A stretch of 64,000 nt of DNA from Cellvibrionaceae bacterium AOL6 (GTDB lineage: Bacteria; Pseudomonadota; Gammaproteobacteria; Pseudomonadales; Cellvibrionaceae): assembly GCA_003265435.1 (NCBI GenBank), contig NOXC01000011.1:62001-126000 (forward strand), written 5' to 3'. The notes under the pieces were generated by a model, which was not told the origin of the DNA, did no database searches, and saw nothing but the letters and a program-made list of their open reading frames with translations. This document shows, in pieces, positions 33,840 through 41,989 of the stretch (the first letter of the stretch is position 1; each line of letters opens with the position of its first letter). Both the position numbers and the translations under genes were made by a program.

Positions 33840-34798
33840 CCGAGACCGTGCACTGGTCAACCCTGCGCGAGGCGGGCACCTATCGCGGCATTCTCTTTAT
33901 GCTGTGGCTGCATCGCCACCTTGGACGCAGGGTATTCAATCTCGCCCTGTATCCGGTCATGACGTATTTCTTTATCGCGGTGCCGGTGGCACGCCGAGCC
34001 AGTCTGGAATATCTGCAACGCCATCAGCAGTCCTTTCCACACTGCTGGGACAGGCCGCCGGGCTATCGCGATGTGTTTCGTCATATGTACGCGTTCGGTC
34101 AGTCCATACTCGACAAGTTGTTGGCCTGGTCTGCCCCCATCGATGAAGGAGAGTTTGAGATTGCCGACGAAGCCCTGCTCGCGTCCTTCATGCAGAAAGA
34201 CAGCGGCCAGCTGATTATCGGCTCGCATTTTGGCAACCTCGAATACTGCCGAGGCTTCGTGCAACGCTACAAAAACAAGGTCATTAATGCGCTTGTCTAC
34301 GACCAGCATTCGGCGAATTTTGTCAACGCGATGCAGAGCCTCAGCGAAGACTCGAGAGTGCATATTTATCAGGTCGACCAACTCGACATCCCCACCATTT
34401 TGACACTGAAAGCCAAAATCGAAGCCGGAGAATGGTTGTTTATCGCCGGGGACCGCATCCCTCTGAGTGGCGAACAGCGTACGGTCAACGTGCGCTTTCT
34501 TGGTCACGACGCGCCACTGCCCATCGGCCCCTACATGCTGGCCAAAATGCTCGAATGCGAAGTGCAGTTGATGTTTTCGTACCGCACACGCGATGCGATC
34601 CGCTTCGAACTGGTGCCTTTTGCAGACAAAATCACCGTTCCCCGCGGGCAGCGAGACCACGCCCTGCAAAGCTTGGCCCAGCGCTTTGCCGACGCACTCG
34701 AAAAACAATGTGAACAGGCGCCGTTTCAGTGGTTTAATTTCTACCCTTACTGGCAAGCCCCATCCGAGTCGACCGAGGAGCAGACATCACGTGGATGA
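33836..34798 (+). CDS. LpxL-like lysophospholipid/lipid acyltransferase
   Basis: About 320 residues of the LpxL/HtrB-like acyltransferase superfamily (COG4261 type). An N-terminal hydrophobic helix is followed by SHFGNLEYCRG with the HxxxxE catalytic pair, then FIAGDRIPL and a C-terminal WFNFYPYW. In aryl polyene clusters this domain is normally fused to the preceding glycosyltransferase. Here the ATG overlaps the stop of the GT2 gene, giving coupled translation, so the two probably act together. It likely attaches the polyenoyl or fatty acyl group to a lipid. The start at 33836 is chosen over an earlier in-frame codon because it gives the coupled overlap. Confidence 0.78.
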   Translation: MTETVHWSTLREAGTYRGILFMLWLHRHLGRRVFNLALYPVMTYFFIAVPVARRASLEYLQRHQQSFPHCWDRPPGYRDVFRHMYAFGQSILDKLLAWSAPIDEGEFEIADEALLASFMQKDSGQLIIGSHFGNLEYCRGFVQRYKNKVINALVYDQHSANFVNAMQSLSEDSRVHIYQVDQLDIPTILTLKAKIEAGEWLFIAGDRIPLSGEQRTVNVRFLGHDAPLPIGPYMLAKMLECEVQLMFSYRTRDAIRFELVPFADKITVPRGQRDHALQSLAQRFADALEKQCEQAPFQWFNFYPYWQAPSESTEEQTSRG

Positions 34799-35231
34799 AC
34801 ACCTACTCCCCCTTCTCCCTCACCGACCGCCGATGCTTTTGATCGACACATTGGTCGACGTGAGCCCGCAACATGCGCGTGCGCGCGTACACATTGGGGA
34901 GCAGAGCGCGTTTTTTGAAGCCGGACGCGGCGTGGGTGCCTGGATCGGCATCGAATACATGGGGCAGACCTGCGCTCTGATTGCGGGCCACCAGAAACAA
35001 CTCGGACAGGTCGAACCACACTTAGGCCTGTTGCTGGGCACCCGAAAATATCGCTGCTCTCAAGACTACTTCCCCCCTGGCGCGACGCTGCTCGTCAGCG
35101 CCGAAGAACTGGCCGTAGTCGGCGATCAACTCGCCAACTTCACCTGCCGCATTGTCGACGAAGCCCGTGATATCGAGGTGGCCACGGCGCGCCTGAGTGT
35201 ACTGCGCAAACCCTTGGAGTCCACGCTATGA
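34791..35231 (+). CDS. FabZ/ApeP-like hot-dog dehydratase
   Basis: 146 residues with GTG start at 34791 and GAGGAG ten bases upstream; it overlaps the end of the acyltransferase gene. The N-terminal LLPHRPPMLLIDTLVDV is the FabZ-like active-site segment with catalytic His. The family pairs with the ApeI-like dehydratase in aryl polyene pathways. The segment GAWIGIEYMGQTCALIAG contains the second active-site acid. It ends in ATGA overlap with the ketosynthase at 35228, so the block 33090-36460 is translated as a chain of overlapping genes. Confidence 0.8.
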   Translation: MDEHLLPLLPHRPPMLLIDTLVDVSPQHARARVHIGEQSAFFEAGRGVGAWIGIEYMGQTCALIAGHQKQLGQVEPHLGLLLGTRKYRCSQDYFPPGATLLVSAEELAVVGDQLANFTCRIVDEARDIEVATARLSVLRKPLESTL

Positions 35232-36460
35232 GTACACGTCGAGTGGTCATTACCGGCGTCGGGGGCGTATCCGCGCTGGGGCACGACTGGGCGAGCATGA
35301 GTGCGGCGCTGCGCAGTTGTGAAAACCGCGTGCGTTACATGCAGGAGTGGGATCAATATCCCGACTTGCAAACTCGCTTAGCCGCACCGGTTGACGATTT
35401 CGAACTGCCCTCCCACTACGGCGCCAAAAAGCGCCGGGGCATGGGGCGTGTCGCACAGATGGCCGTGTTGGCCAGCGAGCGCGCACTGGACAGTGCGGGC
35501 CTGCTGAACGATCCCATTCTCAAAAGCGGGCGCACCGGTGTCGCCTACGGTTCCGCTACCGGCAGCAGTGCCGCCGCCATGGAATTTTTCAGTCTGCTCG
35601 AACACCAGAGCATGGATAGAGTGAACGGCACGACGTATCTGCGCATGATGAGCCACAGTGCGGCGGTAAACATCAGCGTGCTCTTTGGCACAACCGGCCG
35701 CATGTACACCACGTCGAGCGCCTGTACCGCCGGCAGCCAGGGCATTGGCTACGCCTTTGAGGCCATTCGTGCCGGTCAACAGGACATCATGATTGCCGGT
35801 GGCGCCGAAGAACTGTGCCCCACTCAGGCGGCTGTGTTTGATACGGTGTTTTCAGCGAGCCTAATGAATTCGCGTCCTGCGCAATCGCCTCGGCCCTTCG
35901 ATGTTGAGCGCGACGGGCTGGTACTTGGTGAAGGCGCCGCCACACTGATTTTGGAAGAGCGCGGGCGGGCACTTGCACGCGGTGCGACGATTTTGGGCGA
36001 GGTGGTGGGCTTTGCGACGAACACAGACGGCAGCCATCTCGTGCGGCCGAACCAGAGTACGATGGCGCAGGTGATGCGCGATGCGCTGGACACCGCACAG
36101 CTCGCCCCCGAAGACATCGACTATATCAACGGCCACGGCACCGCCACCGTGCACGGCGATATCGCCGAAAGCCAGGCCACGGCCGAGGTCATGGGCACGC
36201 ACACCCCCTTCAGTGCGCTGAAGGCCTACATCGGCCACAGTCTCGGCGCCTGCGGCGCACTTGAAGCCTGGTGGAGCCTGGCCATGGCGCAAGAGGGCTG
36301 GCTCGCTCCCAACCTCAACCTGGACCAGCTCGACGAACGCTGTGCTGCACTGGATTACATCACCGGCAACGTGCGGGCAGCAAGCCCAAGGCTGATCATG
36401 TCCAACAACTTCGCGTTCGGCGGCATTAACACGTCGCTCATATTGAAACTGGGTGATTGA
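35228..36460 (+). CDS. Beta-ketoacyl-ACP synthase (FabF-like, aryl polyene type)
   Basis: 410 residues of the thiolase-fold KAS II family. Catalytic residues are Cys166 (TTSSACTAGSQG), His303 (NGHGTATVHG) and His337 (YIGHSLGACG). It elongates the polyene chain by condensation with malonyl-ACP. It is one of two complete ketosynthases in the window, the other being 48315-49532, which overlaps a chain-length-factor-like gene. By analogy with ApeR and ApeO, this stand-alone copy is the ApeR-like one, but the assignment is tentative. The ATG overlaps the stop of the dehydratase. Confidence 0.87.
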   Translation: MSTRRVVITGVGGVSALGHDWASMSAALRSCENRVRYMQEWDQYPDLQTRLAAPVDDFELPSHYGAKKRRGMGRVAQMAVLASERALDSAGLLNDPILKSGRTGVAYGSATGSSAAAMEFFSLLEHQSMDRVNGTTYLRMMSHSAAVNISVLFGTTGRMYTTSSACTAGSQGIGYAFEAIRAGQQDIMIAGGAEELCPTQAAVFDTVFSASLMNSRPAQSPRPFDVERDGLVLGEGAATLILEERGRALARGATILGEVVGFATNTDGSHLVRPNQSTMAQVMRDALDTAQLAPEDIDYINGHGTATVHGDIAESQATAEVMGTHTPFSALKAYIGHSLGACGALEAWWSLAMAQEGWLAPNLNLDQLDERCAALDYITGNVRAASPRLIMSNNFAFGGINTSLILKLGD

Positions 36461-36467
36461 GCCCGGC

Positions 36468-36496
36468 TTAACTTGCCCAGGCTTTTTGTTTACACT
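36468..36496 (+). promoter_or_regulatory. Candidate promoter before the chorismatase gene
   Basis: TTAACT (36468-36473) and TACACT (36491-36496) are separated by 17 bases, just after the ketosynthase stop and about 30 bases before the chorismatase ATG. Both hexamers match the sigma-70 consensus at four of six positions. This would let the starter-unit enzyme be expressed separately from the upstream block. Confidence 0.35.
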
Positions 36497-36527
36497 CCCC
36501 GCCCTATCTCCGCGTTCGGACCCTCTG

Positions 36528-37481
36528 ATGTTTGCACAAGTACTCAGCCACAACGACCCCACCGCCCTGCTTGCGGAGCCGGGTGTCCTGGCCGTAGTCA
36601 GCTTTGAGCCACGTTGTGAAGCCACAACAACGCTCGGCAACATCCCCGTCGGCTTGAATGCGCTGAGCGGCCCCGCTTACGAGGTCATTCGCTATGGCCA
36701 AAGCCCGGCCAAGCGCGGCACGCTGCACGACTGCCAGTGGAATGAAATCGACGATGTACTGTGCCTGTCCACCTGGATTCCCGAAGCCGAGTGCGACCAC
36801 ATTGGCACAGCGACGGAGGCGGCCTACTTAAGGCTGTACCGAGTGCTTGAGGCGCGCGGCTTTAGTCAGGTATTCCGAATCTGGAACTACATGCCCAACA
36901 TCAACTCTGGCGAGGGCGACAGCGAGGAATACAAACAGTTCTGTGTAGGGCGCCAGCGCGCCTTTGATGCACTCGCGCTCGAACCCCAGGACTTTCCTGC
37001 CGCCTCGGCACTCGGCCACCACAGCCGCGGTGCGGTGATCTACCTGCTCGCCACCCGCCATGCCGGCCAGCACCATGAAAACCCCTTGCAGCAAAGTGCC
37101 TATGAGTACCCTCGTGAATACGGGCCGAGCAGCCCCTCCTTCGCGCGCGCGACCAGCATGACGCTCGGCGGGGAAAAACAGATTTTCATCTCGGGCACCG
37201 CCGCCATCCTGGGTCACGCCACGCAGTCGCCCGGTGACATCGATGAGCAGCTGAAAATCACGATTGCGAATATCGATACCTTACTCGCCGGTGTCGCGGC
37301 TGTGCACAGCCCACTGCAGGCCGTGCGGGTTTACCTGCGCCATGAATATCACCTCGCTGCGGCACAAGAGGCGATGGCGCTCGCGCACCCGCACGCGGAA
37401 GTCACCTTCCTGCTGGCCGATATCTGTCGAGCCAACCTGCTGGTTGAAATCGAAGCGGCCTGTCTCGCCCAAAGCCCATGA
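36528..37481 (+). CDS. Chorismatase (XanB2/FkbO/Hyg5 family), hydroxybenzoate-forming
   Basis: About 317 residues. Segments FRIWNYMPNINSGEGD, QFCVGRQRAFDAL, GAVIYLLATRHAGQ, SAYEYPREYGPSSPSFARA and FISGTAAILGHATQSPGDI match the chorismatase family (XanB2, FkbO, Hyg5). These enzymes hydrolyse chorismate in the cytoplasm: XanB2 gives 3- and 4-hydroxybenzoate, Hyg5 gives 3-hydroxybenzoate and FkbO gives a dihydroxycyclohexadiene carboxylate. In Xanthomonas XanB2 supplies the xanthomonadin starter. Its position inside an aryl polyene block, overlapping an acyltransferase (ATGA), implies the same job here. No tyrosine or phenylalanine ammonia-lyase is present in the window. Which hydroxybenzoate isomer is made cannot be decided by eye. 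Confidence 0.85.
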   Translation: MFAQVLSHNDPTALLAEPGVLAVVSFEPRCEATTTLGNIPVGLNALSGPAYEVIRYGQSPAKRGTLHDCQWNEIDDVLCLSTWIPEAECDHIGTATEAAYLRLYRVLEARGFSQVFRIWNYMPNINSGEGDSEEYKQFCVGRQRAFDALALEPQDFPAASALGHHSRGAVIYLLATRHAGQHHENPLQQSAYEYPREYGPSSPSFARATSMTLGGEKQIFISGTAAILGHATQSPGDIDEQLKITIANIDTLLAGVAAVHSPLQAVRVYLRHEYHLAAAQEAMALAHPHAEVTFLLADICRANLLVEIEAACLAQSP

Positions 37482-38260
37482 CTCAGAGCTCTCCAGGCGC
37501 TCGCCTGAACCGCGCCTGGCGCATCGTCGCAACAGGCTTCTCATTTGTCGTGTTCGGGCTGGGTGCCTTTGTGACGGGCATCGGCGTGTTCCTGTTTTTG
37601 TATTTGCTGCCCGTGCCGTCGGCAAAAAAACGCCACTGGGCTCGCGCCACGGTACGCCGGGCCACCTCACTGTATATCGCGATGATGCGCGGGCTCGGCT
37701 TGCTGAGCTGGCACGTCGAGCACCCCGAGCGTTTCCGTGATCTGTCCGGCCATCTGGTCATCGCCAATCACCCGTCCCTGCTCGACGCCGTTTTTCTGAT
37801 GTCGCTCGTTCCGAATGCCTGCTGCATCGTTAAGGCCGCCATGGCGCGCAACCCTCTGACCTCGGCGATGGTGCAGTTGGCCGGCTACATCCCGAACAGC
37901 GTCGCCGGTGAGGCGCTGGTCGAGCGTGCATCCGCTGAACTGAACGCCGGTAGCGCACTGATTATTTTCCCCGAAGGCACACGCACCCGCGATCCCGAAC
38001 AGCTGAAGTTCCATCGCGGCGCGGCGAATATTGCCCTCCATGCGCAGTGCGGCATCCAACCGATTGCGATTCGCTGTACGCCGCCCACGCTGCGCAAACA
38101 CGAGCCGTGGTATGAAGTGCCGCCGACACCGCCGTGCTTTGAGTTCACGGCCTTGCTGCCTACACAGGCGAGCGCACTCTGTGAGGCCGACAGCCCACCG
38201 GGGATTCAGGCCCGTGTAATGACGGAAAACCTGCGTCAGCAAATTTTGAACGCGCTGTAA
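37478..38260 (+). CDS. PlsC-like 1-acyl-glycerol-3-phosphate acyltransferase (ApeD-like)
   Basis: 260 residues. An N-terminal helix pair (GFSFVVFGLGAFVTGIGVFL) is followed by the PlsC motif I (IANHPSLLDAVFL, His and Asp) and motif III (IIFPEGTRTRDPEQ). The family transfers acyl groups to lysolipids at the inner membrane. Aryl polyene clusters regularly contain one such enzyme, thought to help attach the polyene to a lipid. The ATG overlaps the chorismatase stop. It is distinct from the LpxL-like acyltransferase at 33836. Confidence 0.85.
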   Translation: MTQSSPGARLNRAWRIVATGFSFVVFGLGAFVTGIGVFLFLYLLPVPSAKKRHWARATVRRATSLYIAMMRGLGLLSWHVEHPERFRDLSGHLVIANHPSLLDAVFLMSLVPNACCIVKAAMARNPLTSAMVQLAGYIPNSVAGEALVERASAELNAGSALIIFPEGTRTRDPEQLKFHRGAANIALHAQCGIQPIAIRCTPPTLRKHEPWYEVPPTPPCFEFTALLPTQASALCEADSPPGIQARVMTENLRQQILNAL

Positions 38261-38277
38261 TCGCTGCGCCCAGCGGG

Positions 38278-38283
38278 TATAAT
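38278..38283 (+). promoter_or_regulatory. Consensus -10 box before the first ACP gene
   Basis: TATAAT at 38278-38283 is a perfect -10 hexamer in the 66-base gap between the acyltransferase stop and the ACP start. The -35 region is poor (TGTAAT, 16 bases upstream). It may be an internal promoter giving the ACP, thioesterase and export genes extra transcription. Confidence 0.35.
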
Positions 38284-38326
38284 GAGTCACTTTTTGGCGA
38301 CACCTTCGCCCGACCAAGTAGTGATT

Positions 38327-38581
38327 ATGAGCGATACCCAAGCAAGCCTGTTCGCCCAGTTGTGCGACATTCTCGAAGAGCAGTTCGACATCGACGCCGC
38401 CGAGGTGCGTATGGAAAGCACCCTGCGTGAAGATCTGGACATCGACAGCATTGATGCCGTCAACTTGATGATTGAGCTCAAACGCTTTACCCAACGCAAG
38501 CTGACCCCCGCCGATTTCAACCACGTGCGCACCGTCGCCGATGTCATCGACGTCGTGCAACAGGTTCAGGACAGCGAATAA
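38327..38581 (+). CDS. Acyl carrier protein (first of two)
   Basis: 84 residues, acidic. The phosphopantetheine attachment site is Ser41 in LDIDSIDAVN. In aryl polyene clusters one ACP carries the aryl starter and growing chain while the other is dedicated to a different step; which is which here is unknown. The start at 38327 gives a normal ACP N-terminus; an ATG at 38282 in the same frame would add 15 residues that do not resemble ACPs. The next gene, a thioesterase, begins 10 bases after the stop. Confidence 0.88.
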   Translation: MSDTQASLFAQLCDILEEQFDIDAAEVRMESTLREDLDIDSIDAVNLMIELKRFTQRKLTPADFNHVRTVADVIDVVQQVQDSE

Positions 38582-38591
38582 AGGGAACCCC

Positions 38592-39026
38592 GTGGCCAAG
38601 CTCTCCACCGAGTACCGCATGACCGTGCCTTTCTTTGACGTCGATTCGATGAATATCGTCTGGCACGGTCACTATGCGAAGTACCTTGAGCTTGCACGTT
38701 GCCAACTGCTGGACGAGATCGGCTACAACTACGAAGCCATGGCCGCGTCCGGCTATGGCTTTCCCATCATCGACATGCAGATCAAGTACGTGCAAGCGCT
38801 GCGTTTCAACCAGGACGTCTGCGTGACCGCGACGCTGGAAGAGTGGCAACAACGGCTGTTGATTCGCTATCGCATTGTGGACGCTCGCAGCGGTGAATGC
38901 CTCACGAAAGCACACACAACGCAGGCAGCGGTGTCTCTCGCCAGCGGCGTCATGCAGTTTGAGTGCCCCGAGATGCTGAGGCGCAATGTTGAAACACAGC
39001 TCGCGGCACAGGTAGACACTCCGTGA
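38592..39026 (+). CDS. 4HBT-type acyl thioesterase (ApeK-like)
   Basis: 144 residues, hot-dog fold. The motif VDSMNIVWHGHYAKYLELAR corresponds to the active-site region of YbgC/4-hydroxybenzoyl-CoA thioesterases, with the catalytic Asp and the Tyr-containing helix. It probably hydrolyses acyl- or polyenoyl-ACP thioesters, either for release or for editing. Start is GTG at 38592 with AAGGGAA upstream. Its TGA shares bases with the start of the next gene (TGATG at 39024-39028). Confidence 0.82.
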   Translation: MAKLSTEYRMTVPFFDVDSMNIVWHGHYAKYLELARCQLLDEIGYNYEAMAASGYGFPIIDMQIKYVQALRFNQDVCVTATLEEWQQRLLIRYRIVDARSGECLTKAHTTQAAVSLASGVMQFECPEMLRRNVETQLAAQVDTP

Positions 39027-39658
39027 TGCGCTACGGGTTGTTCCTGCTCGCGCTGATCACAGCTGAGGTGTCAGCGCGCGACGATGCGGCCCTTCAGGCC
39101 TTCTTCCCTGAAAGCTGCCAACACGGCGGTCAGTTTGAACAAACCCGGCAGAGCGGCTCGCTGACACTCGAAAGTCAGGGCGCTTTTCTCTACGACTGTG
39201 AAAAAGGCCTGTTGTGGCTGACTCAGGGCCCGGTGCGAGAAGCCATCCTCTACCCGCTGAAAGGAGACCCACAACGCATCGATCTGCAAGCGCAAAGCAG
39301 CGCGTTGGACAATCGACTGCAGCACGCGCTCGGGCGTTTGCTGAACCAATTGATCGGCGGCGACACGCGTGCGCTGAGTCATCAATTCGAGCTACACACT
39401 GAAGCCTCGGACCAAAGCGAGCTGCTGCACCTGACCCTAACCCCACGCAGCCGACGCATGCAGAAATTCATCCGCGTGATGCAGATTCAACAGCAGCCCG
39501 CGACAGTCGATGTGCATCTACAGATGGTAGAAACCGGCTCGCTCGCGCTCACCCTTGATGGGCTGCAGCGTTTTGATCGGGTCAGTGTGGCGCAATGCAT
39601 GAGTGTGTTGAACGACGACGCGGCGTGCTCGCGCTGGCTGCAGCTGGACGCCCGCTAG
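39026..39658 (+). CDS. LolA-like periplasmic outer-membrane lipid carrier
   Basis: 210 residues with a signal peptide (LFLLALITAEVSA) and a LolA/LolB-like beta-fold (GQFEQTRQSGSLTLESQG, LTLDGLQRFDRVSV). Such proteins are standard in aryl polyene clusters and are assumed to shuttle the polyene lipid through the periplasm to the outer membrane. A GTG at 39023 is an alternative start. The MMPL exporter begins at the base immediately after the stop codon, which supports a working pair: extraction by the exporter and transfer by this carrier. Confidence 0.75.
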   Translation: MRYGLFLLALITAEVSARDDAALQAFFPESCQHGGQFEQTRQSGSLTLESQGAFLYDCEKGLLWLTQGPVREAILYPLKGDPQRIDLQAQSSALDNRLQHALGRLLNQLIGGDTRALSHQFELHTEASDQSELLHLTLTPRSRRMQKFIRVMQIQQQPATVDVHLQMVETGSLALTLDGLQRFDRVSVAQCMSVLNDDAACSRWLQLDAR

Positions 39659-41989
39659 ATGCGCTTGCCTAGACTCGCCCTGACGTGCTGGCTCGCACTC
39701 TGTGTCGTGGTCGCGGTAGCAGCCGCCCTTCGCTTCCAGAGCAGCGACACTCAGAACGAAGGGTGGGCACTCAACGCCGACTTGCGCCAACTCGCGCCTC
39801 GCCTCGCCCTGCATCCCGCCACCGAAGCCGCACTCGACGCTCTAACACAACACGCCAGCCAAGGCCTCGTCGTCGCGCTCCAGCACCCCGATGAATGGCA
39901 ACTCGAAGACGCGGTGTACGCCTTCGAAGACGCCCTGTCTGAACTGAACGGCCTGACACTCGGCAGTGAAGAACAGGCGCTCTCGGCGTACCGGGCATTT
40001 TTACTCACGCATCGATTTCGCATGCTCAACGATGCGCAATGGGCGACACTGCAATCCATTGACGACGCGACCCTGGTGAAGCGCGCACGACAGCGATTGT
40101 TCAGCGCCGCTTCGGCGATGCAACTCTACAGCGTGGAAGAGGACCCCTTCGGTCTATTGAATGATTACGCGTTGGCTGCGCTGGAGGCACTTTCTGCTCA
40201 ACAGGCACCCGCAGATCTCACTGAGTCGATGTACGTACAGATTCTTAACGTTCGACTCCGCGACACCTCGATGTCACTCGATGCCCAGCGCGCCGCGATC
40301 GAAGAACTCGAGGCCGTCATGGAAGCGATGCGCTCGGCGGACCCTCAGCTCTCCTTGCAGTACTCGGGTGTGCCTCGCTTTACTGTCGATGCCGCTCAGG
40401 AAGCCGAGCGCGATATTCGCCGAATCTCCATGATTTCCGGGCTCGGGATTGTGCTGCTTTTACTGGGGATCTTGCGCCACCCCGCTGCGCTGCTGCTCCC
40501 TGCACTGTCCATCGGCTTTGGCGGGCTGTGTGCGTTCGTTGCCTGCCAGTACCTCTTTGCGCAGGTCCACGTTCTGGCGATGGTGTTTGGCGCGAGTCTG
40601 GTGGGTGTTGTGGTCGATTATTCCCTCCATTTTATCTACTGCCAGCATGGCTCCCCTGCGCGCCAGTCAGCACTGTATCGGGCGCTGGCACTGAGCCTTC
40701 TCACCAGCGTACTCGGCTATTTCGCGCTGATGTTCAGCGGTTTGCAAGCGCTGCAACAGGTCGCGGCGTTTTCCGTTATCGGTCTGGCCTGTGGCTGGCT
40801 TTGCGTCATCGCCCTCGGCCCCTTGCTCTTTCGACGCGCCATCGAACCGCGCGACCATTGGCTGCGCGCTCGCATCGCCTCCGGTTTACGCGGCGCTCAA
40901 CAGATCCCAAAAATCCTCGTGTTTATGACAGCCGCACTGATCATCGTCAGCGCCTTGGCCTCACTGACCCGCATCGCACATTTCTCTGACAGCCCTCGCC
41001 ACTTTTTTAATGCGAACCCGGCGTTGCTGGAAGCCGAGCAAGCCGTGCAGTCGTTGAGTGACGGACTGGAGCCCGCGACCTTTATTCTCGCCTCTGCCGA
41101 GGATGCCTCTGACCTGTATCGCAAGCTCACCACGCTCCAGGCTGCGTACCCGGAAGCCAAGAAACTGCTCGGTCTACCCAATCTGTTACCCGCACCCGAG
41201 CGCCAAGACGACGCTTACGAACGATACCAGGTCCTGTTTCGAGAGGGGGGAGCTGCAAGTCAGTTGTTGCGCAGCCTCGATCAAAGGCCACCAGAAGCCG
41301 AGTGGCAGCAGGCGCTGTCGCAAAACTGGGTGCGCTCGGGCTACGCGGAGTTACTGGAACAAATGGGTCCGCCTTTTGATGTACTGTGGCAAGCCGACAG
41401 CCAGGAAGTGCGCAGTCTCCTGTTCTTGCCCAAGGGCATGAATCTCAGCGCCCTCGGTGACGCGGTCGCACAGGTGCCGGGCCTCACACTGCTGAGCGTC
41501 ATTGAAGAAAACACGGCGGCACTGCGCGTATTGCGCGAACGAGCGCTGTGGTTACTTGCGCTAGCGTGCGGACTGGCCGCGATGTTAAGCCTCACTCGTT
41601 ACCGTCACCCCCGCGCTGCACTGGTGCCCTTGAGTGCGATTGCCGTCGTGTTGCTCGTGCTGAGTTTCGCGCAGATCCCCATCAGCGTCTTCCACGTGAT
41701 GGCCCTGTACCTCGTACTTGGGCTCGGGATGGATTACGTCATCTTTGTCGAGGAAATGGCGCGTGGTGACGGCGATAAAGCGAAGACGATGACGCACACC
41801 ATGGTCGCAATTGTGTTATCAGCGGCCACGAGCCTGCTGTCTTTCGGCCTGTTGTCGCTCAGCAGCATGCCGGTCATTCAGGCCTTCGGGTTGACCGTGT
41901 TGATCGGCAACAGCGTCAACCTGATCGGTGCATTCTGGCTGGCGGGACGGGCGGCCTATTCGGCCACTCCACGCTCAGTGGGCGCCTGA
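39659..41989 (+). CDS. MMPL/RND-superfamily exporter
   Basis: 776 residues with twelve predicted membrane helices in two halves. One helix near the N-terminus precedes a periplasmic domain of about 220 residues, five to six helices follow (VLLLLGILRHPAALLLPAL, VVVDYSLHFIYC), then a second periplasmic domain (480-610) and a second helix set (VMALYLVLGLGMDYVIFVEE). The DYS and MDYVIFVEE sites match MMPL proton-relay positions. It likely moves the polyene lipid across the inner membrane. The last 34 bases overlap tail to tail with the flavoprotein gene on the other strand. Confidence 0.85.
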   Translation: MRLPRLALTCWLALCVVVAVAAALRFQSSDTQNEGWALNADLRQLAPRLALHPATEAALDALTQHASQGLVVALQHPDEWQLEDAVYAFEDALSELNGLTLGSEEQALSAYRAFLLTHRFRMLNDAQWATLQSIDDATLVKRARQRLFSAASAMQLYSVEEDPFGLLNDYALAALEALSAQQAPADLTESMYVQILNVRLRDTSMSLDAQRAAIEELEAVMEAMRSADPQLSLQYSGVPRFTVDAAQEAERDIRRISMISGLGIVLLLLGILRHPAALLLPALSIGFGGLCAFVACQYLFAQVHVLAMVFGASLVGVVVDYSLHFIYCQHGSPARQSALYRALALSLLTSVLGYFALMFSGLQALQQVAAFSVIGLACGWLCVIALGPLLFRRAIEPRDHWLRARIASGLRGAQQIPKILVFMTAALIIVSALASLTRIAHFSDSPRHFFNANPALLEAEQAVQSLSDGLEPATFILASAEDASDLYRKLTTLQAAYPEAKKLLGLPNLLPAPERQDDAYERYQVLFREGGAASQLLRSLDQRPPEAEWQQALSQNWVRSGYAELLEQMGPPFDVLWQADSQEVRSLLFLPKGMNLSALGDAVAQVPGLTLLSVIEENTAALRVLRERALWLLALACGLAAMLSLTRYRHPRAALVPLSAIAVVLLVLSFAQIPISVFHVMALYLVLGLGMDYVIFVEEMARGDGDKAKTMTHTMVAIVLSAATSLLSFGLLSLSSMPVIQAFGLTVLIGNSVNLIGAFWLAGRAAYSATPRSVGA

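Noticed and set aside
33857-34756. 299-codon minus-strand frame opposite the LpxL-like acyltransferase
   Set aside because: Shadow of a conserved coding region; no start signal or family match.
37667-38620. 317-codon minus-strand frame across the acyltransferase and first ACP genes
   Set aside because: It spans two genes with strong family motifs on the other strand, including the ACP DSIDAV site, and has no motif of its own.
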